This document shows positions 49,388-62,860 of a DNA stretch of 64,000 bases, in pieces. A model generated the notes under the pieces. That model searched no databases and was not told the origin of the DNA. It saw only the letters and a list, made by a program, of their open reading frames with translations. The number at the start of each line of letters is the position of its first letter. Within the stretch, counting starts at the first letter, position 1. Origin of the DNA: Crotophaga sulcirostris (lineage: Eukaryota > Chordata > Aves > Cuculiformes > Crotophagidae); the NCBI GenBank assembly GCA_013397455.1, contig VYZB01000211.1, forward strand, positions 191,968 to 255,967, in the 5' to 3' direction. A program made the translations under genes and the position numbers.

Positions 49388-49720
49388 AACAGCCTTTTAT
49401 CATCTAATATGTGAAACAATTGTAATGTGAGGCATGTGAGCAGAGAGCCTTTGCCACTGGGCCCTCATAAATCTTGCCAGTTCCCAGTGAACAACACCAA
49501 ATATTTGCAGCTGAGGAACATTTGGTCTGGCTTAAATTAACATATCTCAACAGTCAGAAGTCATTAAGCTTTGCCAGTGATTTGAAACCATTTTTCCATT
49601 TCAAAAGCGACACTGGCTGTTACTTATTTTTCTGGATGAAGAAGGTGGTAAGGAACAAAAGCAATGAAATGAAAATGGGAGATACTAATGAAAAAAAAAT
49701 GATAAAAGGGCTTTGAACTG
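49388..49720. promoter_or_regulatory. Candidate conserved non-coding element
   Basis: 'cagccttttatcatctaata', 'tgtgaaacaattgtaatgtg' (ACAATTGT SOX-type palindrome) and 'gggccctcataaatcttgcc' form a repeat-free block next to the pyrimidine tract at 49341-49386. Confidence 0.3.
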
Positions 49721-51221
49721 TCTTTGGTAGATTTGTTATTAAGACTCTTTTTAAATAGCACAGCACTTATGTATAAGATCAAATAATAATTCAAGATGAT
49801 ACACATTAATTTCAGTGGCAAATTATATGATTTAAAGGCTGTGAAAATGTATACTTATTTTCTTCCTTAATCCCTTGTGAATATAGGCACTATCAATTTT
49901 AAAAGCTGATGAAAGCTTTAAATGAAAAACAATAATCCAACCTTTTTCAATTAAAGGCTGCAAGTAGATTAAGTGCTGGAGTAAAGAAATGTGCTTTGCA
50001 AAGATCACATCTGATATGGGTTTGTTCAGATGCTGGGGGCTGGAAAAACACCTCAAATCCAAAACACTGCAGTCCATAAAAATACAAGCAAGGGAAAAAA
50101 GAAAAAGCCCAACTGGCTTTAGTGCAGGTAGAATGTGAGTTCAGTTTTTCTGGTACTGGTACTCCTATATTACTTACATGGCACATAACTTCCCTGATCA
50201 GTTGGTAAATAAGTCATCATCTGAAAATCCACAAGAGCCACACATTTTCTGAGTTGTCGGAAAAAAAACCCACTTCCTCATTTTTGCAGTTATGATTACT
50301 GGTCCACAATTACATGGTTCTGTCAGAAATCTGTTTCAAAAATGTTTAATTACAGACTCTGAAACGTGTGTTTACCACTTTTGAAGAAGATTAAACTTGC
50401 AGAAGATTTTAATACACTGATTCCAATGTAGTTATGACTTCTGATTTATATATGAATAGTTGTAACTGAATACACTTATTCAAATACCACAGTGGTCATT
50501 ACAGTCTTTCAGTTTTGTTGATAAAGCTTTAATAACTTGAATGTTTTAGAACCTTGTTACTTTGAGAAGATATTGACTCACATCTTAAAGCATTCAAGTT
50601 TATGAAGCATTATTTAAAAAAATCCTTCCATGTTGAGATCTTTCTGAGGCTTTCAAACTTTTAAAGTCTCTACAATTTTAACAAAATCAGTTCTGTAAAA
50701 AAAATAAAAATCTGTTAACCAGACTTAAAAGACAAAGAGTTCCAAAAAGATAACATTTATGACTAACTAGGGCATGAAAAGGCTGCCAGGATAGCTACAT
50801 AATCAATTAATTTTCTAGGTACGCTTTTTCTTTCAGAGGATTTTGTTAAAAAAATAATAATAGAAAAGACTTCTAAAAAGGCTTTTGAGAATACAAATGG
50901 ACTGCATTATCAATGCTATATAAAGTTAATTATATGACTCCTTAACCACACATACAGACCAAACCATGGCATATGGATCCTGAAATACAGGAAACAAGAT
51001 TGGAGTTTTTGGGAGTATGAAAATGTTAGAATAAATGTGCCTTGTGTTCTCAGATACATGGTTTTGCTTTTTTGCTCCCATAAAAACACAGCAAAATGAA
51101 GCAAGCACCTGATTTATTCATTCACTGCTTCTCTTCATATCATGTTACAGCTGAAAAAAGAGGAAAAACTTCATCATATTATCTTTCATTAACTACTGAT
51201 ACCATTTCCTTACTGATTTAG

Positions 51222-51290
51222 AGAATCACAGGATGGCTCATGTTGGAAGGCACCTCTGGAGACAGCCTAGTCCTGCCCCAGTTCATTCTC
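51222..51290 (-). mobile_element. CR1 LINE, 3'-end fragment
   Basis: 'agaatcacaggatggctcat' followed by 'gttggaaggcacctctggag' and 'acagcctagtcctgccccag' is the reverse complement of a CR1 3' end. Confidence 0.75.
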
Positions 51291-54200
51291 TGTCTTTGAT
51301 CTAATCCATTGAACATAAACCACTTCACCCTGCACTGAAAAAATAGAGCAGCTCTGTGAACTTCCTCTACATTATACCAGGTTATGTTAACAGAGGTGTT
51401 TTTCCATGGTTATAAGTTATAAAACTTTTTCCAAACCCCATAGTAATCTCATGAGGGCAACCAAGACAGACAATCCTTTAAAACCTTCAAGAGCAGGAGT
51501 GAAGGCACATAAAAGCTTGTGGAAGTACATTTCCTGCTCCATCCACATTCTGCATAACCCTTCATGTTTAGGTTGAACTAAAGTGAAATAGATGCTACTG
51601 TTTGAAGCTGAAGAGTGTGAATGAGAAATGTAACATACACATGCATCAAGGTAAGGAGGAGAACTAAAACTTTGAGTTGGGAATAGTATGATGGAAGCAC
51701 ACAGGAAGTCTGGAACTCAATGAATCATATGCATAGATACTTTGCCAAAAATATGGCTATTTCAAAGATCTGTTCTTCCAAGATCTCCAAATCTGTCATT
51801 ATGATTGTTTGGTGAAGAAGAGCTGTTATGTGGGAGGACCCAATAAGGTGCTGAGAGTCTTCCTCTAAATTTAATTCTAGTTCTTATTATCTATTTACTT
51901 AAAAAATCTTTCCTTTTTATCTCTTTCCCCCTAGCAGAATAACTAGGAATAAATTAGATACAAATTAAAGGAAAAATGGGGCTACTTTGGTTTTCTGTTC
52001 CTCTATTCTGCATCAAGGAAACTGTGAAATCAGTGAGAACAGAATCAGGTCCACTATTCAACAGAGAATTTTTCTCCAGCAACACAGTCCACCATCTGGT
52101 TAGGTGTAGGTTACAAACTGGCTGTAGGAGTCAGGGTTTCTCCTGTAAAGTGTTCTTTAATTGCTTAAGAAGAGGAGCATTTTTTTCCTCTCTTATGTCT
52201 GATGGTGAGGTCAGGCTTTTAGTATGTCCACTTACCTTTCATAGTTTACTAAGCTATTTACTATTCTGGGTTCTATATTTCACATATAAAGCATGTACAC
52301 GTTTGAGACTATGCATATAGTATAACTGCATTTAGGTTATTTAATTACATTTCTCAAACTACAAATATGTCTAAAAACTCTTGTAGTACTCTACAACATT
52401 GATCTTCATTCAGCAAGATCTAGACATATTTATATATCCAGAGCTCAAATAAATATCAAGCACAGAAGATACTCCTTGAGCCCTGTAGCTACAAAAAGTA
52501 TTTCATATGATTTATTATAACATACGAATATACGTAATGATGAAAATAAGCTGAGAAGTAGAGGATACGACTTTTTTTATCCCTTTGGAGACATCATAGC
52601 CGTAACTTACAGGAAGACCAGTCTAGAGTGAATTGTGTGACTCTATTATCAGCGGTGAGGTAAATTCTGTGACTATTTAATAGACCTGACAACAGCTATT
52701 TAATTTACATCATGAGATAAAGACAACTTTTTTAAAAATGAGCTCATCAAAGCTGAAGTCAGGAATAGTTAGTAACAAAAATGTTCAAGTTTGAGAGAGT
52801 TATGTATGGAATTTATAAAATTTGTAGTTCTCATTTTAGATTTGGTGTAGTGTAGAGGGCTTTTAGCTTTATCTTCAGGGATTTAAACAATATTGTAGGG
52901 TGGGTGTTTTTTTTCATTATGCTCAAAATGAAAATGAAAAGAGATGGAAAGAAACTGAATAATGGTTAAGTTCAGGCCTTATGAAACTGGTGCTAGCTAA
53001 ACAATAGACAAAATCACCAACTGAACTTTAACTTTTGCAGTATCCTTGGAATTATGCCATTTTAGACAGATGTTCATGGGCATAGATAAAGCTTACAGAG
53101 ATCAGACTTTTAAAACTCACTAAGATGTTATGTTTAAAGGAATTTAAACACTGCACAATAGTAATTCAATTCCAGAAAAGATTACAGTTTAAAAACCCCA
53201 TGAAGTATACGAGCAAACTTAACCCACTTAAGCAGTCCCCTTCATTTTCTTGGATGTCAACTACTTAAAACAGTTACTTTGCCACTCAAACAATTTTGTC
53301 TCAACAGGAAATGAGTTAGACAATCGTTAATAAACACATAAAGAACAGCTCTACAGACAGTTGTTTAATTATGAAAAGCAACTCACTGTAGCATAAAAAA
53401 AAAATGCAAGAATCAGGTTTGGCTAAAAGGCTTGGAACAGGTATGAATGGACCAATTTTCACCTGTCTTGACAATATAATAGCTACCTATATTTTCCTAA
53501 CTCATTTAATTTTTGTGGTAATTATTAAATTTGTGGAGCATGTTTGTGTTACTAAGTGAGTTGAGTATTAACAGTAATCATGGTTTCATACTGCTGTGCT
53601 AGGAAGGGAGTATAGAGAAAAAATTTAGAAAGAGCAGAGAACACCATCCACAAAATTATTTTTCCACTTGTGTTAGCTTCAGTTGCAGCTGAAAGAATGT
53701 ATTTGATGTGCAGGATAGAATATATTTGCTTTTCTATGAAATATGGTAGCAAATAGAAAAATGCATAATGAAAGTAGATGCAATTAAACAGATCTCTAAT
53801 TCTTGCTTGAAATTCTAGTTTCATAATTCTGCTTTTGGAAAAAAATTGCTGGGATCAAACCTTTTTCTACTTGTTCCTAAGTTCCACTAATACATCATTC
53901 TCCTACCTCTCTAACAACTTCGTTACAGTGGTTGCATTTCTTTCAAAACCATGAGCTATAAACAAAGTGAAAAGAAAAAAAAATACCCCAAATCAGGACA
54001 ACTAAGAAACTGATTATGTAAAAAAACAACTACAGAAAGCATTCTTATAATAATACTTCGTGACTTTCGATTTTTCCCTCAGATGGACTTAAAAGGTTTT
54101 TTAACCATTCCTTAACTGTGCCTGATCAAGATGATATCAATATATATTATTTGTTACTATACAGTATGTTTACTATTTTTAGAAGTTAAGAAAAATTGTT

Positions 54201-54667
54201 CATATAGGTTTCCTTTAGTTGAAAATAAGAGTATTATTTTAATATATCAGACAAGGACCCTATGGAAAGACAGCAGACAAACCTCTATTCTATTGCACGT
54301 TTTCTGCTATAGAAGTGTGTACTAAAGCAGTTCACATATCTTTTTCCTCTTTATCTTTTCAGAACAGCTCTAATTTAGATATGGAAATTTTTCAAACTTA
54401 AATCAACAGCAGAAGACCTTGATTGAGTCTGTATTAAACTGTGCTCAATGTTAAGTCAGGTAGTCCACACATCTCATATTTCTAATTAAATTTTTATGCA
54501 GCACTTAAAAATACTGTAATATAATATTAACAGTTAATTTAATAATTAAAATCTTATTTTTTTCACAGTGACTTCATGGCTTATGTTTACTTTATTTCTG
54601 TATTTGTACACTGCAAGTGAAAAAGCTGTATAAGGTATTTTTTATTAATATTATATATTTTACTGGG

Positions 54668-54707
54668 CCCACACACATACATACACTTACACACACATAC
54701 ACACACA
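54668..54707 (+). repeat. (CA)n / (CATA)n microsatellite
   Basis: Interrupted CACA and CATA units ('cccacacacatacatacact', then 'tacacacacatacacacaca'). Confidence 0.9.
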
Positions 54708-56724
54708 AAAAAAGGTTGGCCAGGAAATTAGACATCTTATCTGTGAGCTTGCTAAATAAGGACCAATAACCTAGGTCTGCACTACTCTGTGTGATAACTG
54801 CTTTTACAAAATGAAATTTTGACTTTTTCACAGCTTAGCTACAAGTAGACACTATCAGTAAAACTGCATTTCTGTGCAATATGATGGGAAGTAAAAGATT
54901 TCAACATCTGACAGGAGAAAATGAACAACTGATAAACAATCTTTGAAATGTTCTCTCACTGCAAGGTGTGCTTTTGATGATGATTTACATTTTTATTATT
55001 GTTGACTTTCAGGATGGGGCTGATGGTTGGCTAAACATACAATAACTGAAAGAACAAACCACATAAAACGCAAACCAAATCAAAAGAAAAACATGACTGA
55101 CATCATCTGCTTTAAAAGCTTTTGTTCATTTTTTTTTCTTAATTTAAGTGTTGTGTGAACTTAATTGGAATTCAGTTTATTTAGAAAAAAAGAAAAAAAA
55201 TAGAAATTGTCATTATAATTTTCTAATTCCAACATGGTAAATATTCCAAGTTCTCTTCACCTTTTCTTCTCCCACTCAAAAAAAAAGGAATTAAATTCTA
55301 ATTTTCAGCCCAATGCACAATGACTGAACTGGTACTAACACTTCGTGCTCCTGCAGAGTCTTTTGTCAACAGATGATGCTGTATACTAATCTGGAACTGT
55401 AGCAGGGGGGAAATTCAGTGTATAACTTAAGAAAGATAATCATGCTGAAATGACAATGAATACAAAAATCCGGTTTTGAAAATGGCTGTTACTATCTTGA
55501 CAGTGAACTCCAAAAATTTCTTGTTTCTGCATTAAAGGGTAATACAAGAAGCGGAGTCAAAATTTGATAATTCAGATTATGTGTTCAGCTGAGTAAATAC
55601 ACTGAGGAAACAAAACATAAGCAATCATTTTATTTTGCTTTGCCCTTTTGAAGTCAGTTATTGAAAGTTTTGGGGGATTTTTGGACAATCAATTTTTCAT
55701 TTAAATTAATTAAGATAGCTATCATTCTTAAAGTAGTAACATAAATGAAAAAATATCCTTTTAAAATTAAAAAATAATCAAAAACATTTTAGGTTAAACC
55801 AATGTTAATGTCAATGTAATTTGTCTAAATCCTCATTCCCTCTGTAAATTCCAATTAAAATTTTACATAATTGTTTCCTACCTGTTACTATTTAGTGCCC
55901 AAATTAAACTGAAAATTTCATTAGCCACCCTGCTTTATCTTTTAAATTGAATCAAGTAAATTAAATAAAAATGGTTATAAATGAATCCGCCCTCATCTTA
56001 GTTCTTTAAAATTTTAATTATAAAAAAAAAATGTTAAATAATCCAAAACAGAAAAGAGAATAATAAAAAAAAGAAACACAAAAAGTTGCAGCAGAATTCT
56101 GTAATGCTATAATAACTCTAGAAATGTATAGGACAAAACCAAAAAGCTCTTTTATTTCTGTACCTACCTCAATGAAATACTGTTCAGCGGACTTTTTGTT
56201 TTCAGCTATGAATTCCATTCATACGTACTTGTAAGGGTTAAATACATGGGATCAACTTGGATCTACTTATTTACTGTGTTACTTCGTTTTAATCAGTGCT
56301 CAGAAGCACTGACACATAATTCAGCTCCTAGAAGCAAGGACAGCAATGCTAGAGTTTATCACACCAACTATTGGGATGATGTTCTAATGTATGCTCGTAG
56401 CATAATTTCTGTTTTGATTGTTTATGTAGACTCATGGATGGTTTTTTGGTAACTGATGCAGAAAAGGAAAAATAGAAGAGTAGCAAAAGTAAAAAAATGG
56501 TGTTCTTGGTCACAGCTGTGACTCATAGTAGATTATAGTCTTTTATTGGTGTTCAGATGTACAGCTTTTATAGATCTATTAGAAAACATATCTTTTATTT
56601 TTATGTCTATTAGAGAAAGTAAAACATAATTTCTTAATGTTTACAAAGAACTTAAAAAAGAAATTGTTCAAAACTTTTATTGACTTTAAGTATAAGAATT
56701 ATCTCCATTCATTGGTTTTGAAAG

Positions 56725-57060
56725 TAATTACCTTAATTCAGCCACGCGTCAAAAGCTGCAATGGTTAAAGTATGAGTGTCTAACAGAACAGGAAAGGTCT
56801 CCTGTGACATATATTGGATGAAAAAAATCAGAACACAAGTTCAGAACTGATAACAGACATTTCTCATTAGAAACAGGCAATCGAGGATCTCAATTACTCA
56901 GTTTCTATGCAAATTTCCCTTTACATTACCTACACCCCACCTTGGCTAATAGCTGAAACAGAAATTCTGTTTCACTGACACTTTGCACAAAAGCATCAAG
57001 TCCGACCTGGGGGTAATGACAGGGTAAGGAGTCTCCAATGCTAAAACCAAAACTTTCACT
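56725..57060. promoter_or_regulatory. Candidate conserved non-coding element
   Basis: Contains 'cagccacgcgtcaaaagctg' (ACGCGT), 'cagtttctatgcaaatttcc' (ATGCAAAT octamer) and 'ctttacattacctacacccc'. Repeat-free with mixed composition. Confidence 0.35.
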
Positions 57061-57316
57061 TGTTAGCATAACTTTGGGTAGCAAAGTTATTGACCGGCTT
57101 CAGCAACTTGTATTTTCTATTTGTATAAACAGTAATTGGTAACAACTAGGTACAAGGGACTACCTGGACTGCTAACATGAACGTTAAATGTGATAGGGTG
57201 CTCTTAAGGTGAAATGAATGGACAAAATCTGAAGTCTGGGAAATGTAAAATAGTATGTGGATAGAAAACTTCAATTTGAAAGAAACTTCAAATTTCAAAT
57301 TACTTCAAATTTCAAA

Positions 57317-57334
57317 ATTTCAATTAATTGAAAT
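57317..57334. other. 18-bp perfect palindrome in a TTCAAATTT repeat cluster
   Basis: ATTTCAATTAATTGAAAT is its own reverse complement. It closes a cluster (57269-57334) of ACTTCAAATTTCAA repeats and contains a paired homeobox-type core (TAATTA-like: CAATTAATTG). Confidence 0.8.
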
Positions 57335-58859
57335 CATAAATAGTACAAAGAAAGGGAGTCTAAAGATTTGCAATGTGGGTCTTAAACATTTTGGGTATTA
57401 AATGAAAGCAAGTGGAGCAGGGACTGCAATTCTAAAGATGACAGGATCATAGACATTATTTTGCTTTAAATAAGATGTTCTAGTTAATAAAGTCATGGCC
57501 CAATATCCTTTCCTGAAACATATTATTACCTTGTGTTTGGACGTTGTAGTGCTAAAGAGAAGGGCTGTGATCTGGTCTCTGACCACACAGCGAAATAAGA
57601 TTTTCTTGTGTCCACATTATTTAGTGCCAGTACTTTCTAGCACAGATGTGTTTTGGACGGAGCTAATTGTAGCAGTCAAAACAGAGCCAGGCTAAAAGCT
57701 AACAATTAAACAGTATGGACAATCAAGGATTCAATGCTTAAGCTCACTCCCTAACTCTCTTTTATTTAGCAGAATTTATGGCCTGTTACACTGAGGCTTT
57801 GCTATTTAACAAAGGAGAAACGTGCCTTGAAAATGCAGCTAAAAAGTCATTGAAGTTGTATTTTTATGAGTTCATACAATGCAAAATGGACATGCTTTCA
57901 CTGTCCCACAAATCTGACTGCTACAAACTGAACATATATAGCTATTTTATCTAAAGTGCAAAGATCGCATTCAGATGAAAACATAACTTTTCATTAAAAA
58001 AATACCTGTATTAGAGCAGATCTTTGTTGAATGAAGTTTTAAAACCCCCCCTTTTTTTTCTAATCACAGATCAAAAAAGGTGCCAAATGCAGATCCTCAC
58101 ATCAGGAAAATCAGAAGGCAGAGACTGGACACGGGAGAAAACAACTCTGCATATTCTAAGGTCAGTATTTCGAGAGGGTAGGCTAAGCTTAGTGTGTAGA
58201 GCTAAATGCTTTCCTAAAAATTCTTCAGATAGAAGAGATATGTGGGAGGCTAGTTTTAACTAGAATTATAATCTAAGGTAAACCTCTTAAAACAAACCCT
58301 TGCTATACAGGTTTATTTTTTAAAAAAGTTCCTCCATTTGAACAGTATTAAATCTTAGCTCTTGACTTAAATCACTGTTTGCTGTGAATTTGAGTCTATT
58401 TTGATGAGAAAAAAAGTGCATAACTACACTGAATAAGTTCCTGAATTTATACAGACATATGTCCTTAACCTGACACAGCATGTGATTGGTTAAATTTCAC
58501 ACATGCTGACTTCCATAAGTATCTCCTATTAAGATGATCAATAATATATACCTTTCTATCATGAGGCATACATTGTAAGCTCCTGCACTGGATTCAGAAC
58601 TTTTTTGTGCTCAGAGTTATCTGATATCCATTATTTCCTGTAGTCATTTGCTGAATGTTGAACTGGTTAACAATATGCTCAGTGAAAATAAATGTGGGAA
58701 AGTAATTATCCTGTGTTGTTTGAAAAATGACCCATAATAAACTGTTCCTTTTTTTTAAAAAAAAATGTTAAAATAGTGTAAGGTAGCTTTGACAAAATAA
58801 ATTTCCATTTGGCCTCGATTACCAAGTGCTGAAATGTCCCTATTACTAGTGATAACTTT

Positions 58860-59290
58860 AACTGTTTAAGGCATTTTAGCTCTATCTGCAGGGCTCCAGT
58901 GGCAAGTCTTTTCTCCTGTGTACAACAAATATCTTACATTGCCAATCTCCATTGCCAAGGTCACGGCCAAGAAACAGGCTGAGTTTTTCCACTTTGTTAA
59001 TCTGGAGTTTCTGGAGTTTTTTAGGAAACACAGGAAATTCTACGTGCCTAGTAAAAAGCAAGTCATTTGTGTAACAGTGGGCAACAGCATCGAGTGTTCT
59101 GCACCTGTTTTATACTCCAGTACTGTAATTTCTGCAAAGTAAACAGTAGATCTCCGGGTCAGATTACAAATTCTAGTACTCTGTTTGCTAGATTGCTGCT
59201 TTGTTTAACCTTTACACTTTCATTTAGAAAGGAGAAAGTATCATTGTCACACCAAGAGGGCAGTTAAAGAGTTTTAATTAACTGTGGAGG
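58860..59290. promoter_or_regulatory. Candidate conserved non-coding element
   Basis: 'ccattgccaaggtcacggcc' (nuclear receptor half-site AAGGTCA) and 'tttaacctttacactttcat' occur in repeat-free sequence. A short tandem CTGGAGTTT lies near 59002. Frames here show no family similarity. Confidence 0.25.
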
Positions 59291-59469
59291 TAATTAGACC
59301 TCCCAGTTTAACAATTATCAGACAATTCTTTTCTCCTCTAAGTCCTTTAAAGTTGCAGGTTTTTTATGAGGAACAAAATTCATTCCATAAATACTCTGCA
59401 AAAAAAAGTGGTTAAAAGACTACACAGAAAGAAAAGCTGATTCCACTACAGAATTATCTATTTCCTTTT

Positions 59470-59665
59470 ACTAATTTGATAACAAGTCAAAATCTATCAG
59501 CTTCTTGACCACCATTCCCTGCCAAAGTCCAATTCTAATCCAATTGCTCCTTTTATTAATGCCCCCTCCTTTCAGCCTCCTGAGCCTCTGCTCTCTTTGG
59601 CCCATTGTGATATTCGCATGTATGACAAAGGTGAAAGAAAACCTTCCCTCTCCTTCTTTCCAATA
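59470..59665. promoter_or_regulatory. Candidate conserved non-coding element
   Basis: 'aattctaatccaattgctcc' (TAATCC, an OTX/PITX-type core), 'ttttattaatgccccctcct' and 'ttggcccattgtgatattcg' (ATTGT SOX core) are in a repeat-free block. Confidence 0.35.
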
Positions 59666-60869
59666 AAGTTTGCTGTTGACAACTGTAGTTTAAACAGTGT
59701 CTGTCCTTACAACTATCTGAAATGTCTGGTCCATCTCTCTGATCCATCTCTCCCTGCAGAAGAGATCTCTAGTCATGGGAGACACTGCACATCAGTTTGA
59801 TTCACAATTTCATTTTTTGTAATACAAGTATACTTTGAAAAGCAAGCTGTAATGATCTGATTATTATCCCCATGGTCAAGGCAGGAATTCACATTAACTT
59901 TCCTGAACCAAAAATACAATTATAAATGTATTTATATTAAGCATACACACATAGGTCCCTTAAAGCACTGTAAAGGAAAGCAATACACAACTCTGTTCAA
60001 CGGCTCTTCTTAAAGAAAATTAAAGGGACAGAGGGTTCTTTCGCTTGCTTTTATCAGCTTCACCTCAGAGCCTAAGTGTGGGTTCTGTGTATCTCTCCCG
60101 TATTGTTTTACTAATATCTATATTGCAATACACAGCCTCTGCTGAACTCTGTGTGTGTTATATTAACTGTGTGTTTGTATGCATACAGAACTATGTTTAA
60201 CTCTTGAAGACTTCCATGTGAAGCTCACACATGTTAAGAAAATGTTTGAGAAAATTTCTCACCAGTACAGAGGTGGATGCTAGTGGTGAAGATGTAACTT
60301 GAAGAGATCACAACTATTATGGAATATCTCCTGGACATATAGGTAAGAATTTTAAATGATATGATCCCATGCTATTTTACTTCACTTAGGAAAAGGAAAG
60401 AATTCAGCCTGTTGGTGATCAGGGAATTATCATGATTTATATTTTAATCAGAAGTTGATAGGATACCTAAAAAGGGACAGAATTTAAAGAAAAGTAGCAG
60501 GAAGCAAGAAAATGTAAAGAGCTGAAAGTGCTGAAATGATGACAGGAGACAGACACGAAAAGAACAGCATTTGGCCAGGAGGAATATTTTTCTCTGTTGG
60601 TTGAATTACTGCGTGAAACAAAAATGAAAACAGAAGACCAACATCCAACATCGGTTCAGAAGTCTGAGGTGCCATCATAAACCTCTTGAGATTTGCTCTC
60701 ATTATATTAACCCCCCGAAATCCATAGTGTAGTTATAAGCCTTGTGAATTCTCAGTCGCTTATCATTTATTCTACATATAATAAATCCTTATTTGTAATA
60801 TGCACCATATAATGGAGTAGTAAATATTTCCAATTAGCTTTAGTGTCACAGTCCTCAAAATCTGATGCA

Positions 60870-61090
60870 TTTATGTTAATATAAAAGCGTACATGGAACA
60901 TTTTATCATGCATTAGAGATTTTAATCAGGTAATCTGCACGGCATCTGGAAACCTAAGCAGAGGCAAAGTCTGCTATAACAAAGGCACTGTAACAGTTCA
61001 CCTTCAGTGAAGAACAATAATGCATTATTAAATTCACTTTCCTGCTCAGTGGTTACACTTAGCTGACCACAGCAAATTTGCTCTCTGCCT
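60870..61090. promoter_or_regulatory. Candidate conserved non-coding element
   Basis: 'ttatcatgcattagagattt', 'taatcaggtaatctgcacgg', 'aataatgcattattaaattc' (a near-palindromic homeobox/POU-like site) and 'gctgaccacagc' (RUNX-type ACCACA) are clustered within about 200 bp of repeat-free sequence. Confidence 0.35.
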
Positions 61091-61689
61091 GGTCTTCACA
61101 AGTTGGCAGAAAAATAGATTCTGTCACATTTAACGGGTTCTGAAAATGACAGGATGCCTCTCTTGGTTTAACTATAAACCATAATCTTTCAGAAGTAAAT
61201 ATAATTACAAATGCCTTTTGTCACGTAGTTCTTAGGAAGGATATTATATGTGGGTTATTAGAGCAGTAGATCTCACTATGTACTTGAATATCATTAGAAG
61301 CCAGAATTGATATTGCACAACAGCAACTTCAAAAAAAGAATCCAATTTCTATTTTTCTTTTATCCTAAATGACATCATAATTCTTAGAAAACAAAGATAC
61401 AGACATCAGTTGCCTTGAGTACAGTCAAACTGTTATCAAGAGATATTACTCCTTAAACTAACATCAAAGAAAATCCTATGTTCTCTTTTGTCTGAAATAC
61501 TGTTTTAATCTTATTCTACATCTATTGCCGTTTGCTTTGTTTTACATACATTTCACTGAAGCAACTTTTAAGAAAACTGCCTTAGACTCAGGATTCAATG
61601 ATGAGGAATTATTGATTAGGAATTTAATTAGCAAAAGTCAGCATACTTATATACAACAGAAACTGATTCTTTTTGCTTTCCAAGGAGTT

Positions 61690-61712
61690 TTATCATGCTG
61701 CAAGCATGATAA
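61690..61712. other. Perfect 10-bp hairpin with 3-base loop
   Basis: TTATCATGCT (61690-61699), loop GCA, AGCATGATAA (61703-61712). It could act as a cruciform or as paired GATA-like (TTATC/GATAA) sites. Confidence 0.8.
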
Positions 61713-62309
61713 GAATCTGTTTCATATGATGACATTCACTTTCAGGTAGAGGTCCTGAACCAACACTGTACACCACTTAAGTCCCAGTGAAGTGCAATTT
61801 AGGTCCCAATTAAGATCTGTTAGAAGAGTTTTAATTAGCTCTGTGTAGGTAACTAGTTTAGCAATTATGAGACATTTTCTCTCCTGCAAGCCCTTCCTTT
61901 CAGGTAGTTTTATTAGAAATATTGTAGCTCTTAAGTGGGAAGTATGTAGACTCATTGAAAGAGAGGTGTGGATCCTGGGATCTGTTAATGGCTCTCTGTT
62001 ACTTATTTAGGTAGAAAACCCAAGGTTTCTTAAGTCCTCAGAACTTAGTTACAACAATAACACCATACTGAAAATTCACATCACACTTAACATATTCAAG
62101 TTCCACCTAAGCGGAATTATCATCTTATGTTAGGTAGTCTGTCGATAAGGTATTTAAGTTAGGTGCCTGGATTGAAAATTTTGTAAACTGAGAAGGGATC
62201 TAAAATGGCCTGGAAAGTTTATAGCTTAAATCCACCCTTTCTAGAACAGCAGTGCCACACTTTGGACAGTAAATTACTTGTGATCTTCTTTTAAATGATT
62301 AAACATGAG

Positions 62310-62860
62310 TTCATAGAATTATAGAGTGGTTTAGATTGGAAGAGACCTTTAAAGATCACCTAGTTGAACCCTCCCTGCACTGAGCAGGGACATCTTCCAC
62401 ATGATCAGGTTGCTTAGAACCCCATCCAGCCTGATCCTGAACACCTCCAGGGATGGGGCATCCAACACTTCTCTGGGCAACCTGTTCCTGTGTCTCACCA
62501 CTCTCATCATAAAAAAATTCTTCTTTGTGTCCGATCTAAGCCTGTCTCAGTTTAAACCGTTATTAATTGTCCTGCCGCTATAGCCCTTGGTAAAAAGCCT
62601 CTCTCCATCTTTCTTATAAGCTTCCTTTTAAGTACTGATAGCCCAAAACAAAGTCTCCCCACAGCTTTCTCTTCTCCAGGCTGAACAACCCCAACTTTTT
62701 CGGACTTTCTTCACAGGAGAGGTGTCCCCAGCCCTGTGATCATGTTTGTAGCTCTCCTCTGGATCCACTCTGACAGATCCACATCCTTCCTGCGCTGAGG
62801 GCTCCAGAGCTGGATGCATTATTCCAGGCAGAGTCCCATGAGAGGCAGGTAGAGAAGAAG
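62310..62860 (-). mobile_element. CR1 LINE, about 550-bp 3' fragment
   Basis: The best-preserved repeat in the window. In reverse orientation it begins with the terminal repeat (TCATAGAATTATAGAGTGG) and 'ttggaagagacctttaaaga'. It then runs through 'tgaacacctccagggatggg', 'gcatccaacacttctctggg' and 'caacctgttcctgtgtctca', and reaches 'ctctggatccactctgacag' and 'gggctccagagctggatgca'. These blocks are in CR1 order. It is 5'-truncated like most CR1 copies. It lies in the same orientation as DACH1 transcription. The frame at 62628-62969 (minus) is a by-product of this repeat. Confidence 0.93.
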
